Source: Mesostigma viride (lineage: Eukaryota > Streptophyta > Mesostigmatophyceae > Mesostigmatales > Mesostigmataceae). Taken from it: a DNA stretch of 57,288 nucleotides. The DNA is taken from the NCBI GenBank assembly GCA_009746045.1, contig RPFO01000611.1, positions 1-57,288 of the forward strand, given 5' to 3'. The first letter of the stretch is position 1. Every line of letters starts with the position of its first letter. Under the pieces are notes generated by a model. That model made no database searches. It saw only the letters and a program-made list of their open reading frames with translations, and was not told where the DNA came from. Positions 46,801-57,000 of this stretch are shown in pieces. The position numbers and the translations under genes were made by a program.

Positions 46801-49283
46801 CGGACGATGGCAGAATTTCTGTGTATGATGCAATGGCAGCTATCGGGATTTCACCACCCAAGGTTTACTGGTCGCGTATTGGGAAGGACCACCCCGAAGT
46901 GGTAACTGGTTGTTACCACTTCCGATTCCCGGCCAGGGCCAGCGAGACACCCCTGTCACTGACCGCCAAGGGATGACCAAGATCATAATGCTGCTACCCG
47001 GCAAGATTGCGGCCAAGTTCAGGGACCAGGTGTCGGTCCTCCTCGAGCGCTACCTTAATGCTGACCGCTCTTTGGCTGAGGACATTCTGAAGAGGGCGGA
47101 TGCCAATGACGGCACGATCACCAACCTGGATGAGCACCCTCGCATACAGAGCTCCTGGGCGGCCAAGGAGCTCGGCGCGTCCATCAAAGGGTACACGGAC
47201 GCGCACAAGGGCACCGGAAACATATACCCGATCGTCCACAACACTAACAACCTGGCGGTGACGGGGAAGACGGCGGGCGAGCTAAGGGCGCGATTCGGTG
47301 CCAAGGGGTCCTCTCGCGATCTCCACACCAGGCTTCAGAGTGCGGCCATGAGCTACATCCAGATGGCGGAGGCTGACAAGATAAACAGGACCGGCGAGCA
47401 CCCGGTCATCGTGGCCAAGAGGAGCAGGGAGTTTTACGAGCCCGTATTCAAGGCCGACGGGTTGCACGACGTGTTCGCAGACAGCGAGTGCGTGAGGGAT
47501 AACGCGAAGGTCATGAGACTGAATCAGAGCGCTAACAAGGCGGTTTCCGCCACAACGCGCCCAAAATGGTCACTTTCGAGTGCGTAGTTCAGTGGCTTTA
47601 AGCCCCCGTGCCCGTTTGCAGCCCGCTTTGCGCATCTTTTTATCCCTCGCCCTGTACTTGAGAAGGAGGTCCCTCGGGAGCAGATAGAGCCCGTACTGCC
47701 GCACTTGGCCGAACCGCACGCAGGTCCGAGCGTTCCCCCACTGCTTCCCTGAGGGGCGCCTGCCTATCCCGCAGTAGTTCCTGGCCCGCACAATCTCTTC
47801 GTCCTTCGATAGTTTCAACGGCATGTGATTATTCTTACCCATTGCAGATAAAGTTTATGAGGGAATGGACCAGTCACTTACTACCCAGCCGTATCCTCGC
47901 AGACGCTCCCCGGGGGGTCTTATTTCGGCAAAGTCGAGGACGAGGTGGTCGGCCGGGTACTTGCCGGCGAGCAGTTTGCCCGCCGCCTTGGCCCACGCGA
48001 CCGCCGAATCGCCCACGCTGATTCGCCAGGTCTTGGACATCGGCTCCCATGTCTCCTGGTTGGACTCCCTCCCCCCACTCGCGACCCTCGTAGACCGGAT
48101 GACGGAGATGTCAGGGATGGCCTGCGCGAACCCGTTCAGAGTGCCGGTCACTGGCACGAACCCGACCCTGCAGCAGACGCGTGATGTGCGTTCGATCGGG
48201 TGTTTTTGTGTGCCGTTAGTAACGAGGATGGACGCACCGAAAGAGGATTGGAGGGCGAGTATGGACGCGAGACATAAGAATGAAGTCATGTCAGCTGACG
48301 AGCTCGCCGACGAGTGTCTAATAAAGGTGTATTTCGCAAACAAGATTCGCCAAGCTCGCTTCAAAAACCTGGAGGTCGATCAGGACTTATTGGAATACGC
48401 GATCCGCACCAAGTCTGTACTGGGACGAGCCTACCGCCGCCGTTCAGACTTCATTCGTATGGGTCCGGTCGTCGTCGGATGCGATCACGGATGCTTTCAT
48501 GGCGACAACTCTCACGGTCAAGGGGCCAATACGTGTGGCGCCAATTGTACCGATAATGCATACACCGGCAAAGAGAGAAACAAGGATATCCTGATGACGT
48601 GCAAGCGGCAGATAGATAACAGCGATGTCGTGATCGCGACCATCAACAAGGAGGCGGACTGTCACGGAACCTTGATGGAGATCGGGTATGCTCACGGACG
48701 CGGCATCCCCGTGCTGGTCATGTTCGATCCAGAAATGAGCGAGGAGGCGAGACGAGAATTTTGGTTTGCGGCTCAAATGTCACAGTCTCGGCCTCTCCCG
48801 TACCACCACCGGTACATTTTTCGTCACGTGAAAGAGCTGTCGCCGTTCTTGGATTACAAGCAATACCGGAATTACATCAAATCCCTCCTCAAATATAGAT
48901 GTGACTCACCCGCACCCCTGGAGTAGAAGCCACAGGACGTCCACCACGTCGTAGACGGTCTCCACCTCGGTGAAGCTGCAGTTGAACATGCACGACTCCC
49001 TCCGCCGGCTCAGCTCGGTCCCCCCCAGGAACAGCGTGCGGCCGGCGGGGGCGATCCTCCTGTTGAGGATGTGGTGGTGCAGCTCGGAGAGCTCGTCCAT
49101 CTCGATGGAGTTCAGAGGCTGCCCTTTCGCCCTGACCCACAGCCACTTTTGGTGGCCCACGACCCTGTCGACCACGTTTTCCCACGTCTCGAGCCGCCCG
49201 CTGCCGTCGATGGGGCGATGGTACGTCCTCAGTTCGATCGCCATGGCCCTGTCGGTCGGCGTGGTGACGGCGGAGTCCGTCAT
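43817..49283 (-). CDS. Class II (B12-dependent) ribonucleoside-triphosphate reductase, four exons
   Basis: Reduces ribonucleotides to deoxyribonucleotides for DNA synthesis, using adenosylcobalamin. Exons on the minus strand: 49283-48910, 48167-47882, 46564-46170, 44789-43817 (675 residues; the Lactobacillus enzyme has about 740). Exon 1 has RRIAPAGRTLFLGGTE and MFNCSFTEV (first active-site Cys); the exon 1-2 join gives QGCGVGFVPV. Exon 3 has RRSAEIAL and GVNPC; exon 4 has SFCNLTEVNL (thiyl-radical Cys), IKPSGTLSKI and the C-terminal CLSGACPVR redox pair. All joins keep frame. The join at exon 3-4 gives NPC-C-EILL where NPC-G-E is usual, so that splice site is the least certain. Confidence 0.9.
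44892..44932. repeat. Short tandem repeat in intron 3
   Basis: TCACACATGAAGTGCAAGG occurs twice at a 22-base interval, just upstream of the small plus-strand gene. Confidence 0.8.
44961..45155 (+). CDS. Small protein nested in intron 3, antisense
   Basis: A 64-residue protein starting MRSGDTIVKWQLDRAIQGLS, continuing NDQSAILQALGMKGQVRKRD. Helical and charged. Overlaps the last four bases of the same-intron minus-strand gene tail to tail. Unrecognised. Confidence 0.45.
   Translation: MRSGDTIVKWQLDRAIQGLSQNDQSAILQALGMKGQVRKRDTIDYNFDRKKLDTGVRDYMDTRR
45152..46096 (-). CDS. Unknown protein nested in intron 3, same strand
   Basis: A 314-residue protein starting MPPGKSQKVTAKRPHAKRPA. After the basic start comes a compact region (ELISLFESLKFLLFALHPTP, FPFRGIDIALHADGSLASVF, VRKPGVQAVGVNIGGRGDGG, FRVMRFLYSVLKSVGVGRTA), then a long acidic/basic low-complexity tail (EYDDDDDIDNGGGG, KARAKARPKKRRGRR). 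The frame is open upstream into reductase exon 3, but the start codon lies inside the intron. No family recognised. Confidence 0.55.
   Translation of the reverse strand: MPPGKSQKVTAKRPHAKRPAPATVTKKKRGRELISLFESLKFLLFALHPTPNPGGFGNSGSPLFPFRGIDIALHADGSLASVFLTTRGEVVVRKPGVQAVGVNIGGRGDGGVLVFRVMRFLYSVLKSVGVGRTALTNALIKEFNNRARELWTALDKSSRPSRATTKKAANFYNESNDGEDSEVEYDAGRDTTDDRVWKAKEERRKARAKARPKKRRGRRSNPDEYDDDDDIDNGGGGTRAVMMTTEDAVRGRERGLRLWIGRARSCSTSRRPRGTHRGTGKGVLVIDVSPRSQSAVRRPRAALAFSIYESSVLF
46722..47587 (+). CDS. KilA/Bro-like viral protein nested antisense in intron 2 (one frameshift)
   Basis: N-terminal frame: MSALVHYLTPADGAKEDARF, then VTDDGRISVYDAMAAIGISP and the KVYWSRIGKDHPEVV helix, resembling the small DNA-binding domain of KilA-N/Bro proteins. 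Near 46940 the frame changes at an ACACCCC tract; the other frame continues TPVTDRQGMTKIIMLLPGKI and RDQVSVLLERYLNADRSLAE, the sequence that normally follows in this family. The remainder (to RPKWSLSSA) is unfamiliar. Joined length about 288 residues. The family assignment is from remembered patterns. Confidence 0.6.
47570..47842 (-). CDS. Small basic protein nested in intron 2, same strand
   Basis: A 90-residue, Arg/Lys-rich protein starting MGKNNHMPLKLSKDEEIVRA, with RNYCGIGRRPSGKQWGNART and KKMRKAGCKRARG. Ends 18 bases inside the 3' end of the KilA-like gene. Charge suggests nucleic-acid binding. Unrecognised. Confidence 0.5.
   Translation of the reverse strand: MGKNNHMPLKLSKDEEIVRARNYCGIGRRPSGKQWGNARTCVRFGQVRQYGLYLLPRDLLLKYRARDKKMRKAGCKRARGLKATELRTRK
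48168..48909 (-). other. Reductase intron 1 (742 nt) with a nested gene
   Basis: Donor GTGAGT, acceptor CTGCTGCAG. Splits a glycine codon (GG|G) and restores the conserved GCGVGF. It holds nearly the whole of a plus-strand gene. Confidence 0.92.
48228..48926 (+). CDS. Nucleoside 2-deoxyribosyltransferase-like protein, antisense in intron 1
   Basis: 232 residues. The C-terminal half has the family core: NSDVVIATINKEADCHGTLM followed by EIGYAHGRGIPVLVMFD, which holds the expected catalytic Glu after Gly-Thr, preceded by RNKDILMTCKRQID. An inserted Cys/His/Gly-rich segment (GCDHGCFHGDNSHGQGANTC) lies before it. These enzymes move deoxyribose between bases or hydrolyse deoxynucleotides. The start at 48228 is chosen because upstream in-frame sequence is antisense to reductase exon 2. 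Its last 17 bases overlap exon 1. It places a nucleotide-metabolism gene inside another. Confidence 0.75.
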   Translation: MDAPKEDWRASMDARHKNEVMSADELADECLIKVYFANKIRQARFKNLEVDQDLLEYAIRTKSVLGRAYRRRSDFIRMGPVVVGCDHGCFHGDNSHGQGANTCGANCTDNAYTGKERNKDILMTCKRQIDNSDVVIATINKEADCHGTLMEIGYAHGRGIPVLVMFDPEMSEEARREFWFAAQMSQSRPLPYHHRYIFRHVKELSPFLDYKQYRNYIKSLLKYRCDSPAPLE

Positions 49284-49380
49284 GTGTCCAGCCGCGTTGT
49301 ATATCTAGTTACGCAGATTATTGTCGGTCGGTAAGCACACACAAGCGCTAAATATTTTCTAGAGATGTAAGTATAACTCC

Positions 49381-49634
49381 ATGGTTCACGTCAACGTCGG
49401 TCCCATCGCCATCTGCGCCGTCTCCGCCTTCATCCTCTTCCACACGTCCACGAGCATCTGCGCTCTCCGCAAGGACGGGTTCAAGTCGTGCAAGACCTCC
49501 CCCCCGATTGGAAGTGTTTCTGGACGAAGTGGGGCGTCATGATCCTGGGTCTCGGCGCGGCGAGTATGCTGTTGTGGAAGGCTCACATCGAGGACGCGAA
49601 ACTGCGGGGGGGTTTCCGTGATGTCCTCATGTAG
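49381..49634 (+). CDS. Small membrane protein (one frameshift)
   Basis: Starts MVHVNVGPIAICAVSAFILF, one hydrophobic helix, then ICALRKDGFKSCKT. At a C7 run (49499-49505) the frame changes; the next frame continues DWKCFWTKWGVMILGLGAAS, a second helix, and ends RGGFRDVLM. About 84 residues when joined. It is followed after 30 bases by another membrane protein on the same strand. Confidence 0.5.
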
Positions 49635-49664
49635 AAAAATGCCGCAGTACTAACTATATACGAG

Positions 49665-50021
49665 ATGGACTACGCCCACAAGCCCTGGATACCGGCGCTG
49701 GTCACGGCGATACCGCAAATGGCGCTACTCGGGATCGCGATTTTCCTCCTCGTGCGCGTACGATCGTCCGTGTCAGACTCCATCGCGTCCTTGTGGTGTA
49801 CGTTCACGTTGCGTCCAGGCGAACAGGAGTGCAAGGAGAAGACGTCGGCTAACGTCGAGGACATGTTTGGAGGCACGGTCGGCGTGGTTGCAGCCGGTGC
49901 GGTCGGTGCGTTCGGTCTTTCTAAACTGATGCAAAGGCGCAACCGCCCCGTGGTCGTGGAAGGGCCTCAGCGACCCTACTCGACGTCGCCGTGGAGACCA
50001 CGCGGACGGGGCAAGTTTTGA
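49665..50021 (+). CDS. Membrane protein with two hydrophobic segments
   Basis: A 118-residue protein starting MDYAHKPWIPALVTAIPQMA. First helix VTAIPQMALLGIAIFLLVRV, a loop with two cysteines (SLWCTFTLRPGEQECK), a Gly/Ala/Val segment (GGTVGVVAAGAVGAFGLS) and an Arg/Pro-rich tail. The paired cysteines could form a disulfide, as in virion membrane proteins. Unrecognised. Confidence 0.6.
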   Translation: MDYAHKPWIPALVTAIPQMALLGIAIFLLVRVRSSVSDSIASLWCTFTLRPGEQECKEKTSANVEDMFGGTVGVVAAGAVGAFGLSKLMQRRNRPVVVEGPQRPYSTSPWRPRGRGKF

Positions 50022-50036
50022 CTCACGTAAATTGAT

Positions 50037-50357
50037 TCAGTCCTTTTTATTAATAAATTTACGTTTCACTCCACCCAGAAGTGTCTTTAATACAATTTGC
50101 AATGTTTTGTACAGCATCACCCATAGTATGACCGTTTTAAGGAGAACGTGCACGCTCTCAAACCGGTCATCTATAACTTCGTCGCAATAATCGGGCCGCT
50201 CTTTCCACAACTCGGACGATGTGGACGTCATTTGAGCGCATATGTCGTGTTTTTCCATGTTCATCCAGAAACCCATATCCCCGAAGTGTGGACCCTTCAA
50301 AAACAGGTCCTTAAGTGGTTTTTTCACCACGGCCTCGTACACGAAGGCCATGAACAC
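50037..50357 (-). CDS. Small protein with C-terminal membrane helix
   Basis: A 106-residue protein starting MFMAFVYEAVVKKPLKDLFL; a C-terminal hydrophobic helix (VLLKTVILWVMLYKTLQIVL) and a Lys-rich end (GVKRKFINKKD). Convergent with the preceding gene, and 35 bases from the next. Unrecognised. Confidence 0.55.
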   Translation of the reverse strand: MFMAFVYEAVVKKPLKDLFLKGPHFGDMGFWMNMEKHDICAQMTSTSSELWKERPDYCDEVIDDRFESVHVLLKTVILWVMLYKTLQIVLKTLLGGVKRKFINKKD

Positions 50358-50391
50358 CCTATGCGATATACAATCGATTTTTAAACGCGCG

Positions 50392-51054
50392 TCACTCGAA
50401 CTTCACAACGAACCGCTGTCGGACCTGCTTCACTTGCGGCCTCACTATGACCGCGAGGTCCGAGGCCTTGCACCGGTTGCGGCACTTCACTATCTTCCCG
50501 GCTCGGATGCGGACGTTTAGGACCTTGTCTTTGCACTTGGGCAGGTCGGACCTGATCAGCTCGTGGTGGCGCCTGGCGTATTCGATGACGCCGTTCAGGA
50601 TCGCCCACCGAAAGAAGTTCATTTGGCCGGGGGTGGTGGTGATCTCCCTCTCCCCCTCGGCGAGCTTGGTCTTCCTCCTCCTGGCAAAGGGGTCGAACAT
50701 GCGCTTGGAGTAGAAGTCCAGCTGCTCGCGGTAGGACATGTACAGGTTGAACGGGATGGAGCTGCCCTGGACGCAGTACTCGACCCTGTGCGTCTTCGCG
50801 TAGTTGGTGACCAGCCATTCGATCACGCGGAGGGACAGGCCGGACGACTTCTTCTTCCCTTCTGGGTTGGCGAACTCGTACAGCGTCTCGAAGTTGTCCT
50901 TGCTTCCGTAGAAACGCTGCAGAGATCGCTCCAGAAGGTCCATAGCGTCCGATGCGTGCCCAGTCTCGCTATATACGAGAGATAAATATTTGGCGAGCGT
51001 CCACCTCGTCCCGGTGTCCTGGCGCAGGACGCGGTCATGCGGGATGCGCGTCAA
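50392..51054 (-). CDS. Conserved NCLDV-type unknown protein
   Basis: A 220-residue protein with segments I recall from an uncharacterised family widespread in large nucleocytoplasmic DNA viruses: LSLRVIEWLVTNYAKTHRVE, FNLYMSYREQLDFYSKRMFD followed by PFARRRK, and TTTPGQMNFFRWAILNGVIE. The C-terminus has a Cys-x(3)-Cys (KCRNRCK) in a basic stretch. The match is from memory and not verified; if right, it is the best evidence in the window for a viral origin. Function unknown. Confidence 0.7.
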   Translation of the reverse strand: MTRIPHDRVLRQDTGTRWTLAKYLSLVYSETGHASDAMDLLERSLQRFYGSKDNFETLYEFANPEGKKKSSGLSLRVIEWLVTNYAKTHRVEYCVQGSSIPFNLYMSYREQLDFYSKRMFDPFARRRKTKLAEGEREITTTPGQMNFFRWAILNGVIEYARRHHELIRSDLPKCKDKVLNVRIRAGKIVKCRNRCKASDLAVIVRPQVKQVRQRFVVKFE

Positions 51055-51091
51055 GCTAGGAGATTATCTGGTTTTATAGTACTATGAACGC

Positions 51092-54000
51092 ATGCTGACC
51101 GTACCGCTGCTCCGAGAGATGCTCGTGAAGACGGAGCTGGCTGTCATGCACGCGCTGAACGTGCTCCGACGAGGGGGGGCGAGTACGGAGGAGGAGAGCG
51201 CGCTCGTGAGGGACCTGCCGGACAACCTGAAGAAGTGGAAGTGGCTCAAGCAGCAGCTCGTGTACGCGGCCCCGGTGCACGGGACGGGGGACAACGGGGG
51301 CATCGAAAGCGAGGGCGCGGTGCCAGCCAAGCCGGCTAGGATAAAGACCGCGGCCAATAAAGGGGGGGGGCGATGTAAAGGGTTCGCCCCCCTCTCCAAA
51401 CGGTAGCTCGGACGGGAGCGCTAGCACGCCTACATCGCGCGGAGATAATCTCGATGCGCACAAATGGGACGACGTGGATGTCGAGTTAGAGGAGAAGCCG
51501 GGGGGTGTGGCGGGTATGGACGCGGAGGAGGCGGAGATTTACGAAAGAGTAAAAGCGCGAGTGAGGGATCATCTGGAAGCCGCAAAGAGGTTCATATCAT
51601 TGAACATAAACTCTTCCGATCCCGACATGCGAAGGCTCGCAGAGGGGACGCGAGACTCTCTCGAGCACTGGTTTACAAAGGGGCGCGAATTGAAGTCGGC
51701 GTACTTGAAAACCCCCGAGGACGACCACATGAAAGAGCTGCAGGCCAAATACCCCGACAACTGGTTCGAAATTTTGCGCGCGAGGTCGTTGGATTTTTAC
51801 AAGACGCCGTTTTCTCAGGCTCCGGGAGTGTATGAAATTATAAAAGGGGAGAATGAAAGGTTAGGATTGCCTGTGAGGCCTCCAAAATTTTACGGAATCG
51901 ATTCAGATAGTACGGAGGCCATCGACGATGAAGACTTAAAAAAAAGGTTGCCGGAGTTGAGGTATTTTCCCGAGTCGAATAAGGACCCGCCATCGTACAA
52001 AGAAGAAAAAGTGCATCCCGACGTGGCAAGATTGGAAGATTCGGTGGAAGAGGCTAAACGCGTGGCTGTTTTGTACAAAGGTGCCGATCGCCAGGTTTTC
52101 GAAGCTTCTGACATAGAAGCACAATTACCGGAGGCGCCTCAAGGACCCGTGCAACCGGCCAATTTCGAAAAAAATTTTGATATTGCTCAATCCGCCGCTC
52201 TCCGATTAAAATTGCTAACTGAAAGCCTCCCAGACGACCAGAAAGGAAAGATGATGGGTCCTAAAGAAATTGACGAAACTGTCATCGACGTGTTGCGCGG
52301 AGTTGCGATCGATAACATACGAATTAACGATAAAAACGTGGCTAAGGATAAGCAGGCTCGTGACGAATCTAACGCTAGATTGAAAGAAGCGAACGAAATA
52401 ATCCGTAGCGCGCAGGATTCTGAGAGAAAACGCAAACAGAACGAGAAGGATGAACGCGACAAAGCGGAGAGTGAGGCGAAGGCGCGGGCGGAACGGGAAC
52501 GCAGACAGGGAGAACAGTCGTCTCCACCTGTCCAATCGCAACCAGTACCCGGGCCGAACGAGACAGGGCGAGCACCGGACGTCAAGATCCCTGAAATAAA
52601 ACCCACGAGGATCGAAAAACGCGACAACACCACCTCGGACATTTGGCAGGGTTTTACGCCTGGCGAGCGACGCACAATTCAAAGTATCGCCAGTCAACAA
52701 GAAGATGACATTATTCAAGTTTTGCTCGATTATAATCCATCTGACCCAAATAAGAGCCACGAAACTCGCGCCGAGGCCGTGGGCATGATGGCCAGGGGGG
52801 GCGCCCCCGTGAAGGAGCCTGAGTCCGAGACCCGCACACAACGTCCCGCCAACGCCTATACCACCCCCCCGCTGCCGCCGATACAGAGACCGTCCATCCC
52901 CTTAGCTTCTTGGCCTTGGTTGAGAAAGGACAGAGGAGACGCAACAAGGGCGCGTAATGCGCCTGGGGGCATCGACGTCTTTTATAGCCTACAACACCCA
53001 GCGCAGGGAGACCCAGGGGTGGTTGTGCAGCCCCAGACAGACAGGACCACGCATGACTCCGGATATATTGTTTCGACCCCGCCGCAACCTACAGAAGTGC
53101 CTAAGGTGACCGTGAGAGAACCGACGTTCAAGGAGAAGTTCAGGGAGAGCGTCAAGGACCTCACGCACGATCAACGCGAGGCGATGCTGAAGTCGCTACT
53201 TGTGCGAATGCTCGCAGACGCTATCAAGCGAAATGAAGAAACAAGAGAAAACAACGGCCATGCGACCCCGGGACGCGAGGAAATGTCCAAGAGAGACCTC
53301 CTTAAAAAGGTGCTGGCATGGAAGACACGAGAGAAAATCCCCGAACATCTACAGCGTTGGTTGACTGCCGCCACCACCACCACCGCGCCCAAAACGCCAG
53401 CAGTCGACACATCCATCGCTGACAGTGGTGTTAGGGCGGCACCCAACACGCCAGCAGCCGACGCAACCATGAATTACAGGGGGGTCAAGCAGGTGACCCA
53501 GGATCAACGGGATCAGGCCTTCGCGGACGTTATGGCGAAGACCCTCGGACTGAGCGACACGGTCAAGAAGGCACAGGAGAAGGCGAAAGAGCTCGAGGGT
53601 ATGCTGGCTGAGAGTGAGAAGGAACGGAAGGAAGGCGAGGAGCGTTTGGGCAGGGCTCAACAGTCATTGGACAAGAAGGGGGAGGAGTTGACGAAAGTGC
53701 AGGAGAGGATTGCCGCGCTGGAAGCCGACCACTCCGCGCAGGCGGAAGCAACAAGGAAGGAGATAACAGAGCTGCAATCAAAGGAGATAGACTTGAAAGC
53801 TGCCATAGAGAGATTGGAAAAGCGACACGCCGATATAACGAAAGAGCTGCAGAAAGTGACTGCCGCCAAGGAGGCCGCCGAGCTCGGTCTTCGCGAGGCC
53901 AACGATAGGATTCGAGAACTTTCATCCGAGTTATCTGGCGCGCGCGACAGTCTCGCGGAGGAGCAGAGGCGTTCCGCTGAGACGGCCGGGCGTTTGCAGG

Positions 54001-57000
54001 AGCAGTTGGCAGCAATAAGGGCTCAGGAGGAGGTGGTGCAAAGGGGATTGGATAGAGTGCGACAGCTGGAGAAGACCGCGGAACTGCGGGGCGCGGAGGA
54101 GGCCAGGTTGCGAGCGAAACTCGACGAGAGGAAGGGGCAATTGGAGAAGGCGACAACGGCGGCAAATGAATCCCAGCAGAAATTGCTAGATGCGGAAAAG
54201 GAGCTTGAAAAGGCGATCAAGGACGGAAAGAAACATGAAGAACAGTTCAAGAAGCAGGTGCAAGAAATCAAGGAAAAAGAGTGGCAGTCCGCGGCAGACA
54301 AAGACAATAAGCTGAAGGAAATAACAGAGGCTCACGAACAACTCAAAGCGGAATTGGACAGTAAAGAGAAACAGTTAACAAAGGCGCAAAGGGCATTGGC
54401 AGTGAATCATGGACGTGCAGGGGCCGCGAAAATTGTGGCGGAGGCGGAGGCGGATAGACTTGTAAAGGAGTTGGACAAAGCCCGTGCCGCGGCTGATGCG
54501 GACCGCGTAAAGCACGCGGAGGAGTTGAAGAGTGCGAGGTCCGAGCTAGCCGCCGCCGAGGAATCGGTGCGGACATTGACAGCCGAGCAGAGGAGGCTGG
54601 CGGGACAGCTGCAAGACGCTTTGGCGGGGAAGCAGCGGGCGGAGGAGGAGGCCGCCGCCGAGAAGACGCGTTCTGCTGCGACGGAGAAGCGATTGCAGTC
54701 CGAGTTGGACGTCAAGGAGGAGGAGTTGCAGGCGCAAGAGGCGGTGTTGCAAAGGGAATTGAAAAGAGTGAAAGAGCTGGAAAAGACCTCGGCACTGCAT
54801 GACGCGAAGGAGGTCGAGTTGCAAGAGGCCCTGCGTGAAAAAAATGCCCAGTTGGATAAGGCAACGGAGGAGAAGCAGGCGAGTGAAGTGAAACTCAGAG
54901 AGGCGGAGGAGGAGTTGCAGAAAGCCTTTGCGAAGGGGGTGGAGCAGGCGGAACAGTTTGAAACGGAAGCAAAGGCAATCAAGAGTAAGATGGAAGAGAT
55001 AAAACAGGCCTCCGCAAAAGAACTGGAAGAGACGAAAGAGGCCTCCGCAAAAGAACTGGAAGAGACGAAAGAGGCCTCCGCAAAAGAACTGGAAGAGACG
55101 AAAGAGGCCTCCGCAAAAGAACTGGACGAGTTGATGAATCAACTTTTGGCCGTCGAAAACGCGGCTAGGCAAGCCCGGGACACCAACAAAAGGCTGCTGG
55201 CAGAGAAAGAACGCGATGTCGATGCTGTGAAGAAGCAGTTGGATATAGTAAAGCAACAAGCCAATGACGCGCAGGATGCGGCGGAAGAATTGGCTGCAGA
55301 GCTGGGACGCGTGCATGACGCGTACGAGGCAGAGCTTGAAAAAAACGCAAAGGAGCTGGAAGGCGCCAAAGGTAATCTGAGGGCCGCCGAGCAAGCCGTC
55401 GCCGCACTCAAGAACGAGCAGAAGGCATTGAACGATGAGCTTAAATCGGCGCAAGCGGGACAGAAGAGGGCGGAGGAGGAGAGCGCCGTCCTTACCTCGC
55501 AATTGCGCACCAAGGAGACCGAATTGGACAGTGCCCACAAGGCCAGGGATGCCAAAGAGAAAGAATTGGCAAATGCCCAGGCCAATCTCAAGGAGCAGAG
55601 GCGCCTCAACACGGAAGCGGAGGCCAAGCTGAAAAAACAAGAGACGGAGTTGGCGCAACAGAAAGAAGAGAGTACTAAAACTGCAGAGGAGCTCAAGGCG
55701 CAGAATACGAAGGCGGAGGAGCTGAGAGGGCAGATCAAAGCGGGGAAGGAACGCGAGCAGACGCTGGAGGGTGAAGTGAGACGTAAGGAGGGGGAGGCCA
55801 AGAGGACGGAGGAGAAGCTGAAAACGGCGCAGACAAAGCTCGACACGGCGCGGGAGGAGCTGGCGAACGTGCAAGCAGGTTTGAGGAAAAAAGAGGCGGA
55901 GGTCGCTGCGAAAGACACTCAGTTGGCTGCTTCGAAGGCCGAGGTGTCTTCCTTGAACACGAAGATCGCAGAGGCCGCTGTCAAGGAGAAGGAGAACGAG
56001 GAAGCCGTGAAAGACAAACAGAAGGAGGTGGACGATGCGAATAAAGAGAAGGAAAGGCTCGTGAGAGAGGCAGACGACCTGCGCAACAAGGCAAAGGGCG
56101 CTGCCGACAAGGCGGACGGTCTGCAGCGGGATATACAGGCTAAAGAGATCGAGAACAAGGGGCTTCAGAAGAAGGTAAAAGCCGGCGAAAAGGATTTCAA
56201 GAAACAGGAAGAGTCACTGAAAAAACTCCAAGGGAAACTGACTACCGCAAAAGAAAATGCCAAAAGAGCGGCCAACACTGCGGCCGAAACTGTTGCCCGT
56301 CTGACAGCCGCTATTAACAAACAGAATGAAACTAAGAATACGGATGACGCCACCATCAAGAGTTTGAACGAGGATTTGAAAACAAAGAGTGAAGAGGCCG
56401 AGACTGCACAAGAGTCTGCCAGACAAAAACAAAAAAATGTGGAGTATCTCGAGGCTACCTTGGCAGTTGGTCGGAAAGTCGTTGACGAAGTCCGCGTAGA
56501 ACTGGAAAAGGCGCGCGGCGAGTTGAAAACGTCACAAGCCGCCGCCGCCAAATTGACTACCGAGTTGAAGGCGGCACAAACGGTTATAGCGGGCCATGAC
56601 GCGGCGATCGCTCGCAAGGATGCCGAGATAAATGCTCGCGACGTGCGAATCAATCAACTCAGTGCCCTGTTGGTATTGGCACAGCAGACCATCGATGGCG
56701 AACGCGCACAAGCGGCCGCTTCATTAGCGGTCTTGAACAGTCAGTTGGACGCGAAGAATGCGGAGATCGCAAACGCGGTCATCATTGTCACTCAACTGAA
56801 AGGCGAACTCGACAAAGCACAGGGTGAGGTGGAGAGACTGGATGAGGTCGCCAGGGCCCGCGCGGGCGAGGTCGACAGCCTGAGACAAGCCAATCAGATC
56901 TTGGGAGATCAGTTGAGTGCGGCACAATTGCAATTGAGAGATTCCCAAGCACGGGTCAAGCAACTCGAACAAGAGGGCGTGAGGGCGGCGGACGAGATCA

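Larger units (their letters stand above)
46565..47881 (-). other. Reductase intron 2 (1,317 nt) with nested genes
   Basis: Donor GTAAGT, acceptor ACCACACAG. Phase 0; the join gives YGW-V|S-SGDENISRAF. Contains a KilA-like gene on the opposite strand and a small gene on the same strand. Confidence 0.9.

Noticed and set aside
43817-49283. Inteins or group I introns splitting the reductase
   Set aside because: The intervening segments lack intein start and end residues, contain stops in the reductase frame, and carry ORFs on both strands. Boundaries match GT...AG with pyrimidine tracts and give exact frames, which group I introns would not.
49383-51054. Toxin-antitoxin or restriction system among the small genes
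   Set aside because: Small size and pairing alone were the only hints. Hydropathy shows membrane proteins, and no toxin, antitoxin or methylase motif is present.
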